The notes beneath the pieces were generated by a model. It made no database searches. It saw only the letters and a program-made list of their open reading frames with translations, and was not told the origin of the DNA. Shown here in pieces: positions 58,914-64,000 of a stretch of 64,000 nucleotides of DNA. Within the stretch, counting starts at the first letter, position 1; each line of letters opens with the position of its first letter. Source of the stretch: Streptomyces antnestii (GTDB lineage Bacteria; Actinomycetota; Actinomycetes; Streptomycetales; Streptomycetaceae); the NCBI RefSeq assembly GCF_004005495.1, contig NZ_RZYA01000011.1, forward strand, positions 186,001 to 250,000. The letters run 5' to 3'. A program made the position numbers and the translations under genes.

Positions 58914-59396
58914 ATGACCGCGAACACCTCGCCCGCATCGTCCGGCTCCCCCACCCCCTACTACCTCAAGGCCAGCCCTCTCGGGGTGCGGCTCAACGGC
59001 GTGATCGGCTGGCTCGCGCGGCACGGCCTCAGCCTGGCGGGGTCCGCCGAGCTCTCCGTACGCGGTCGCAAGAGCGGCCAGCTGCAGCGCATCCCGGTCA
59101 ACCCGCACACGCACGGGAACGCGCAGTACATCGTCTCGGCGCGCGGGCACTCCCAGTGGGTGCTCAACATGCGGGTCGCGCAGGGCGGAGAGCTGCGGGT
59201 CGGGCGCAAGGTGCGTACGTTCACCGCGACGGAGGTGCCCGACAGCGAGAAGCCGGCGATCCTGCGCAGCTACCTGGAGAAGTGGGGCTGGCAGGTCAAC
59301 GGGTACTTCAAGGGCGTGACCGCCGCGTCGACCGAGGCCGAGCTCACCGCGGCCGCGCCGGACCACCCGGTCTTCCGGATCACGGTCGAGAAGTAG
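58914..59396 (+). CDS. Deazaflavin (F420)-dependent nitroreductase-family protein, Ddn-like
   Basis: A 160-residue split-barrel protein: SVRGRKSGQLQRIPVNPHTH and YIVSARGHSQWVLNMRVAQG are the conserved blocks of the F420-binding Ddn/FGD family of actinobacteria. It would reduce an unknown substrate with F420H2. GGGAGAA precedes the ATG. Two TetR-type palindromes upstream suggest induction by a small molecule. The gene overlaps the convergent flavoprotein gene by 17 bp. Confidence 0.9.
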   Translation: MTANTSPASSGSPTPYYLKASPLGVRLNGVIGWLARHGLSLAGSAELSVRGRKSGQLQRIPVNPHTHGNAQYIVSARGHSQWVLNMRVAQGGELRVGRKVRTFTATEVPDSEKPAILRSYLEKWGWQVNGYFKGVTAASTEAELTAAAPDHPVFRITVEK

Positions 59397-60699
59397 CGTC
59401 CGCGGCGTCGTCGTCCGACGGCACGGCCGGGGACGCCGCCTCGGACGCGGCCTCGGTCGCCGGCCCGTCCAGGCGGCTCAGGACGCGGCCCGCGACCGGA
59501 TGCGTCCTGACGATCTCCGCCAGGGACGTCGACCCGCGCGTGATGCGGGCGAACGCCTTCCACGCCGGCCGGAACCCGGTGATCGCCGCGTGCATCATGC
59601 CGGGCCTGCGCTCGAAGACCGTCAGCATCCGCCGGCCGACGCTCATCTCGACCCCGAGCCCCGCCTTGACGGCGAACGCGTAGTTCAGCGCCTGCCGGCG
59701 CGCGTCCACCGCGTCGTGCGCCTCGGAGACGCGCACCGCCCACTCCCCCGCGAGCCGGCCGGACCGCAGCGCGAACGAGATGCCCTCGCGGGTCCACGGT
59801 TCGAGCAGGCCCGCCGCGTCACCGCAGACCAGGACGCGGCCGCGCGACAGCGGCGAGTCGGCGGCGCGGCAGCGCGTCAGATGGCCGGAGGAGATGGACG
59901 GTTCGAAGCCGGCGAGGCCGAGCCGGCCGATGAAGTCCTCCAAGTACCGCTTGGTGGCGGCTCCCTCGCCCCGCGCGGAGATCACGCCGACGGTCAGGGT
60001 GTCCCCCTTGGGGAAGACCCAGCCGTAACTCCCCGGCATCGGGCCCCAGTCGATGAGGACGCGGCCCTTCCAGTCCTCGGCGACGGTCTCGGGCACGGGG
60101 ATCTCCGCCTCCAGGCCGAGGTCGACCTGGTCGAGCTTCACCCCGACATGGGCCCCTATGCGGCTGGCGCTGCCGTCCGCGCCGACGACGGCGCGCGCGA
60201 GGATCGTCTCGCCGTCCTGGAGGATCACGGCGACGGTGCGCCGGTCGGGCACGGCCGAGCCGTGCTGCTCCACACGCGAGACCGACGTCCCGGTGCGCAG
60301 TTCGGCGCCGGCCTTCTGGGCGTGCTCGACGAGCCGCTGGTCGAACTCGGCGCGGTTCACCAGGCCGAAGAGGGTGCGGCGGGAGCGCCGGGTGCGGGTG
60401 AACTTCCCGTCGAGGGAGAACGTCACCGCGTCGATGCGGTCGCGCAACGGCAGTTCGAAGCCCGGGGGCAGCGAGTCGCGCGACGGTCCGATGATGCCGC
60501 CGCCGCACGTCTTGTACCGGGGCAGTTCGGCCTTCTCCACGAGGAGGACGCTGCGTCCCGCGACCGCCGCCGCGTAGGCGGCCGAGGCGCCCGCGGGGCC
60601 GGCGCCCACCACGACGACGTCCCACACCCGCCCGCCGTCGCCGGCGTCCGCCGTGTGCTCGCCCGTACCCTTGCCGCCCGCCGAGTTGTCGCTGCTCAC
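59380..60699 (-). CDS. Geranylgeranyl-reductase-family FAD oxidoreductase
   Basis: A 439-residue flavoprotein: VVVVGAGPAGASAAYAAAVA at about residues 28-47, the PRYKTCGGGI motif, GLVNRAEFDQRLVEHA, and GDAAGLLEPWTREGISFALR as the second FAD site. Family members saturate isoprenoid chains such as menaquinone side chains or lipids. A charged C-terminal tail (about 40 residues) follows the core. GTG 60699 is the likely start. It is divergent from the dipeptidase gene, 159 bp away. Confidence 0.9.
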   Translation of the reverse strand: MSSDNSAGGKGTGEHTADAGDGGRVWDVVVVGAGPAGASAAYAAAVAGRSVLLVEKAELPRYKTCGGGIIGPSRDSLPPGFELPLRDRIDAVTFSLDGKFTRTRRSRRTLFGLVNRAEFDQRLVEHAQKAGAELRTGTSVSRVEQHGSAVPDRRTVAVILQDGETILARAVVGADGSASRIGAHVGVKLDQVDLGLEAEIPVPETVAEDWKGRVLIDWGPMPGSYGWVFPKGDTLTVGVISARGEGAATKRYLEDFIGRLGLAGFEPSISSGHLTRCRAADSPLSRGRVLVCGDAAGLLEPWTREGISFALRSGRLAGEWAVRVSEAHDAVDARRQALNYAFAVKAGLGVEMSVGRRMLTVFERRPGMMHAAITGFRPAWKAFARITRGSTSLAEIVRTHPVAGRVLSRLDGPATEAASEAASPAVPSDDDAADATSRP

Positions 60700-60858
60700 G
60701 ATGGTCTACTGCTCCCGATCCAGCCGCCTGCCGCACCTTTCCCAGGCATCCTACGGCGGTGCCTCCCCGGACCCCTGTGGCAGGATCGGCAGCCGCGTAC
60801 GTACACACCACGTACACACACGTATCAGCACCACGTCGCACCTACGAGGAGCGTGCCC

Positions 60859-62217
60859 ATGTCGCCGAATCCGATCGCCGAGACCGTCGCCTCACTCATG
60901 CCCGGGGCCCGGACCGAGCTCGCCGAACTGGTGGCGTTCAAATCGGTGGCGGACTTCGACCAGTTCCCGAAGAGCGAGAGCGAGGGCGCCGCGAACTGGG
61001 TGGCCGACGCGCTGCGCGCCGAGGGCTTCCAGGACGTCGCGCTGCTCGACACCCCGGACGGGACGCAGTCGGTGTACGGGTTCCTGCCCGGCCCCGAGGG
61101 CGCCCCGACCGTCCTGCTCTACGCGCACTACGACGTGCAGCCGCCGCTCGACGAGTCGGCCTGGGTCACGCCGCCGTTCGAGCTGACGGAGCGCGAGGAC
61201 GGCCGCTGGTACGGGCGCGGCGCCGCCGACTGCAAGGGCGGCGTCCTGATGCACCTGCTCGCGGTGCGGGCGCTGAAGGCCGACGGCGGTGTCCCGGTGA
61301 GCGTCAAGGTGATCGCCGAGGGTTCCGAGGAGCAGGGCACGGGCGGTCTGGAGCGGTACGCCGAGCAGCACCCGGAGCTCCTGAAGGCCGACACGATCGT
61401 CATCGGTGACGCGGGCAACTTCCGGGTCGGCCTGCCGACCGCGACCTCGACGCTGCGCGGCATGACGCTCGTCCGCGTCCAGGTCGACACGCTCGGGGGC
61501 AATCTGCACTCGGGCCAGTTCGGCGGCGCGGCCCCGGACGCGCTCGCGGCGCTCGTGCGGGTCCTCGACTCGCTGCGCGCGGAGGACGGCTCGACGACGG
61601 TCGACGGGCTCGCGGGCGACGCGGTGTGGGACGGTCTCCAGTACGACGAGGGCCAGTTCCGCGAGGACGCCAAGGTCATCGACGGTGTCGAGCTGATCGG
61701 TTCGGGCACGGTCGCCGACCGCATCTGGGCACGGCCCGCCGTCACCGTCCTCGGCATCGACTGCCCGCCGGTCGTCGGCGCGACGCCGTCCGTGCAGGCC
61801 GGGGCACGCGCCCTGATCAGCCTGCGCGTGCCGCCGGGCACGGACGCCGTGGAGGCCACCAAGCTCCTCGTCGCGCACATCGAGTCGCACACCCCGTGGG
61901 GCGCCCGCGTCCAGGTCGAGCAGATCGGCCAGGGCCAGGCGTTCCGCGCGAACACGGAGAGCCCGGCGTACGCGGCGATGACCGAGGCGATGAGCCTCGC
62001 GTACGACGGCCAAGAGATGCAGTACGCGGGCCAGGGCGGCTCGATCCCGCTGTGCAACACGCTCGCGTCCCTGTACCCGGAGGCGGAGATCCTGCTGATC
62101 GGCCTGAGCGAGCCCGAGGCGCAGATCCACGCGGTGAACGAGAGCGTGTCGCCCGAGGAGCTGGAGCGCCTCTCGGTCGCCGAGGCGCTGTTCCTGCAGA
62201 AGTACGCCGCGATCTGA
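60859..62217 (+). CDS. M20-family dipeptidase
   Basis: A 452-residue zinc peptidase. Metal ligands: His90 and Asp92 (LLYAHYDVQPP), Asp124 (GRGAADCKGGV), the catalytic Glu pair in AEGSEEQGTGG (157-158), with the dimerisation domain beginning NLHSGQFGGAAPDALAAL. It resembles Streptomyces and fungal carnosinase/CNDP-type dipeptidases that hydrolyse dipeptides. ATG 60859 follows GAGGAG. Confidence 0.93.
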   Translation: MSPNPIAETVASLMPGARTELAELVAFKSVADFDQFPKSESEGAANWVADALRAEGFQDVALLDTPDGTQSVYGFLPGPEGAPTVLLYAHYDVQPPLDESAWVTPPFELTEREDGRWYGRGAADCKGGVLMHLLAVRALKADGGVPVSVKVIAEGSEEQGTGGLERYAEQHPELLKADTIVIGDAGNFRVGLPTATSTLRGMTLVRVQVDTLGGNLHSGQFGGAAPDALAALVRVLDSLRAEDGSTTVDGLAGDAVWDGLQYDEGQFREDAKVIDGVELIGSGTVADRIWARPAVTVLGIDCPPVVGATPSVQAGARALISLRVPPGTDAVEATKLLVAHIESHTPWGARVQVEQIGQGQAFRANTESPAYAAMTEAMSLAYDGQEMQYAGQGGSIPLCNTLASLYPEAEILLIGLSEPEAQIHAVNESVSPEELERLSVAEALFLQKYAAI

Positions 62218-62238
62218 GACGCGTAGCGAGCGTCGCCC

Positions 62239-62271
62239 ACGCCCCGGGCAGAACCCTTCTGCCCGGGGCGT
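62239..62271 (+). terminator. Strong terminator hairpin after the dipeptidase gene
   Basis: Perfect 13-bp arms ACGCCCCGGGCAG (62239-62251) and CTGCCCGGGGCGT (62259-62271), 7-base loop AACCCTT. An outer 7-bp arm pair, GAGACGC at 62216-62222 and GCGTCTC at 62274-62280, extends it. Confidence 0.9.
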
Positions 62272-62314
62272 AGGCGTCTCGCCCCGGCCCGCCGCCCGTC
62301 CTTATGGTCGAGCC

Positions 62315-63052
62315 ATGAGTGTCTACGGCATCACCGAGGTGATCAAGGTCGTCCCGCGTCTGCACCTGTTCCGCTTTCCGGTGGGTCAGGCCTGTCTCTG
62401 GGACGACGGGGACGAGTTGACCCTGGTGGACGCGGGTGCCGCGGGCGCCGGGCAGGCACTCGCCGACGCCGTGCGCGGGCTCGGCCGCGATCCGCGCGAG
62501 GTGCGCCGGGTCGTCCTGACGCACTTCCATGAGGATCACGCGGGCGGAGCGGGCGAGTTCGCGGCGCTGAGCGGGGCGGCGGTGTACGCGCACGGGCTCG
62601 ACGCGCCGTTCGTGCGCGGTGAACGGCCGGGACCCGGCCCGGTGTACGAGGACTGGGAGCGGCCGCTGCACGCGCAGGCCCTGAAGCTGCTGCCACCCCA
62701 GCCGGCGCATCCCGTACTGCCGGAAGAAGTAAGGGAGTTGACGGACGATGACGTGCTCGACTTCGGCGGCGGCGCCCGCGTCGTGGCGGCTCCCGGGCAC
62801 ACGGACGGCAGTGTCGCGTTCCATCTTCCGTGCCACGGCGTCCTGTTCACGGGTGACGCGGTCGCCGCGTCCCCGGTGGACGGCCAGGTCATGCTGGGCG
62901 TCCTCAACCTCGACCGCGCCCGGGCACTCGACTCCTTCCGCACCCTGGCCGCGCTCGAATCCGAGGTGGCCTGCTTCGGCCACGGCGCCCCCGTGACCGG
63001 CGGGTCGGCGGCGGTCCTGCGCGCGGCGGTCGCCGGCTACGACGGAGAGTAG
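62315..63052 (+). CDS. MBL-fold metallo-hydrolase
   Basis: A 245-residue metallo-beta-lactamase-fold protein with the zinc motif VVLTHFHEDHAGG (His70, His72, Asp74, His75), a further His in VVAAPGHTDGSVAF, Asp in LFTGDAVAAS, and His in CFGHGAPVTGG. Substrate unknown; relatives include lactonases and thioesterases. ATG 62315 is close to the strong terminator of the preceding gene, so it has its own promoter. Confidence 0.9.
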   Translation: MSVYGITEVIKVVPRLHLFRFPVGQACLWDDGDELTLVDAGAAGAGQALADAVRGLGRDPREVRRVVLTHFHEDHAGGAGEFAALSGAAVYAHGLDAPFVRGERPGPGPVYEDWERPLHAQALKLLPPQPAHPVLPEEVRELTDDDVLDFGGGARVVAAPGHTDGSVAFHLPCHGVLFTGDAVAASPVDGQVMLGVLNLDRARALDSFRTLAALESEVACFGHGAPVTGGSAAVLRAAVAGYDGE

Positions 63053-63069
63053 GCGGCGGCGCCGAGGCG

Positions 63070-63687
63070 TCAGGCCGCCCCCTCACTCATGCTCAGCGTC
63101 CCGTCCCGCTCTGTGTAGTGTTCGCCCGTCTGTGGGCACACGAACCGGTACTCGCCTGCCGGTTCCAGCGGGACACCGGCCCGGCCCACCCACTTCAGCC
63201 GGCGCGCCGGGGCCCCGGCCACCAGGGCGAAGTCCGGGACGTCCCGCGTGACCACGGAGCCGGCCGCGACGAGCGCCCACCGCCCGATGGTCACCGGGGC
63301 CACGCATACCGAACGGGCGCCGATGGAGGCGCCGCGGCGGACGGTGACCCCGACCGGTGTCCAGTCCCCCGCCCGTTTGGGCACCCCTTCCGGGCTGACC
63401 GCGCGAGGGTAGAAGTCGTTGGTGAAGATGACGGCGGGGCCGACGAAGGCCCCCTCCTCCAGCCGGGCGGGCTCGTAGATCGCCGCGTAGTTCTGCACTT
63501 TGCAACCGTCCGCGACGGACGCGCCCGGACCGATGTAGACGCCCCGGCCGATGGTGCAGTCGCGGCCGACCGTGGCGCCCTCCCGGATGTGGGCCATGCC
63601 CCATACCGACGTGCCGTCGCCCACTGATGCCCGTGCGTCCACTTCCGCGCCGGGATGGATGCGTGGCCGGGACCGTGTACGGGCCAT
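63070..63687 (-). CDS. Left-handed beta-helix acyltransferase (WlbB/WbpD/QdtC type)
   Basis: A 205-residue hexapeptide-repeat protein. The repeats GATVGRDCTIGRGVYIGPGA and GRWALVAAGSVVTRDVP, with VIFTNDFYPRAV, are typical of N-acetyltransferases that acylate the amino group of nucleotide-linked aminosugars. The preceding gene on the same strand is a DegT aminotransferase, which would create that amino group. The C terminus has a Cys-containing extension (YRFVCPQTGEHYTERDG). Confidence 0.88.
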   Translation of the reverse strand: MARTRSRPRIHPGAEVDARASVGDGTSVWGMAHIREGATVGRDCTIGRGVYIGPGASVADGCKVQNYAAIYEPARLEEGAFVGPAVIFTNDFYPRAVSPEGVPKRAGDWTPVGVTVRRGASIGARSVCVAPVTIGRWALVAAGSVVTRDVPDFALVAGAPARRLKWVGRAGVPLEPAGEYRFVCPQTGEHYTERDGTLSMSEGAA

Positions 63688-63700
63688 GAGGAACCCTCCT

Positions 63701-64000
63701 TCACTGCGTCGCCGCCAGCGCCGTGGCGAGCGTGTCGGCGACGCGCTCCTGCTGCGCGGCGGTGATGTGAGGGAAGAGGGGAAGGCTGAGGAGTTCCTCG
63801 GCGGCGCGTTCGGCCACCGGAAAGTCTCCGCGGGCGTACCCGAAGGGGCGGAAGGCGGGCTGGAGATGGACGGGCACGGGGTAGTGCACCCCGGCTCCGA
63901 TGCCGTGTCCCTGCAGATGGGCCAGCACGGCGTCCCGGTGGGGCACCCGCACCGCGTACACGTGCCAGATGTGCTGGTTGCCCGGCAGGACGGCCGGGAG
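63701..64000 (-). CDS. DegT/DnrJ/EryC1/StrS aminotransferase, C-terminal part
   Basis: The last 99 codons of a PLP-dependent sugar aminotransferase, running off the right edge without a start. It reads HIWHVYAVRVPHRDAVLAHL and HYPVPVHLQPAFRPFGYARG, then LPLFPHITAAQQERVADTLA, the typical C-terminal domain. Stop at 63701 lies 13 bp before the acyltransferase start, so the two are in one operon of aminosugar nucleotide synthesis. Confidence 0.92.
   Translation of the reverse strand, partial: LPAVLPGNQHIWHVYAVRVPHRDAVLAHLQGHGIGAGVHYPVPVHLQPAFRPFGYARGDFPVAERAAEELLSLPLFPHITAAQQERVADTLATALAATQ

Noticed and set aside
59500..60858. N-terminal extension of the dipeptidase frame
   Set aside because: It is antisense to the geranylgeranyl-reductase-like gene; the M20 homology begins at ATG 60859 with GAGGAG upstream.
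1..64000. tRNA, rRNA or intact transposase genes
   Set aside because: I looked through the intergenic regions and saw no cloverleaf, ribosomal RNA signature or transposase-like frame; a dedicated scan would be needed to exclude a short RNA.

Overview
This is a high-GC, densely packed window from a Streptomyces chromosome. Codons end mostly in G or C, genes often overlap by 4 bases (ATGA or GTGA), GTG starts are common, and mycothiol- and deazaflavin-dependent enzyme families are present. The left end carries a type II polyketide locus with the gene order of the whiE spore-pigment cluster. I see no tRNA, rRNA, CRISPR array, prophage or intact insertion sequence. All main genes read as intact chromosomal genes; those at positions 1 and 64000 are cut by the window.

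Layout. 1-5331: spore-pigment genes (chain-length factor, ketosynthase, cupin, SchA/CurD-type protein; divergent FAD hydroxylase). 5418-7098: class F sortase and a repeat-rich surface protein that may be its substrate. 7608-11921: MHS-type transporter, GAF/PucR regulator and 3-hydroxybutyrate-type dehydrogenase, which look like a small catabolic unit. 11977-18541: NUDIX hydrolase, apolipoprotein N-acyltransferase, a roughly 33-37 bp tandem-repeat array containing an exact 120-bp duplication, O-antigen-ligase-like protein, racemase and HpnB-like glycosyltransferase. 18554-24709: tandem TerD protein, small Pro/Gln-rich protein, MOSC protein, Rv1733c-like membrane protein and a beta-helix/AAA ATPase fusion. 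24679-31132: polytopic hydrolase-like protein, DeoR regulator, SRPBCC protein, Cds1-like PLP enzyme and an anti-sigma-type ATPase. 31159-34792: SHOCT protein and ABC exporter of the MacB/FtsX type.

34946-44776 is the most coherent metabolic block. A minus-strand set (DUF1097 membrane protein, amidohydrolase, acetamidase/formamidase, carbamate kinase) diverges from a plus-strand set (PucR regulator, FdrA, DUF1116, DUF2877). The last three match the E. coli FdrA-YlbE-YlbF carbamoyltransferase. Together they suggest catabolism of an unidentified carbamoyl- or amide-containing nitrogen compound, with energy recovered as ATP through carbamoyl phosphate.

44742-50209: hypothetical protein, ROK regulator, AlkB, then a likely amino-sugar catabolic set (class II aldolase, SIS isomerase, divergent DeoR regulator with a candidate operator). 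50395-51413: an overlapping pair of uncharacterised genes. The first protein ends and the second begins with versions of the same 22-residue Gly/Asn motif, which resembles bacterial amyloid-signalling motif pairs; this is the best candidate for an undescribed system. 51687-60699: two MFS transporters, mycothiol-dependent isomerase-like protein, MarR, a histidine kinase/response regulator pair with a perfect palindrome upstream, TetR/Ddn-like pair with paired operators and a 19-bp repeat array, and a geranylgeranyl-reductase-like flavoprotein. 60859-64000: M20 dipeptidase, MBL hydrolase, and the edge of an amino-sugar biosynthesis locus (acyltransferase and DegT aminotransferase).
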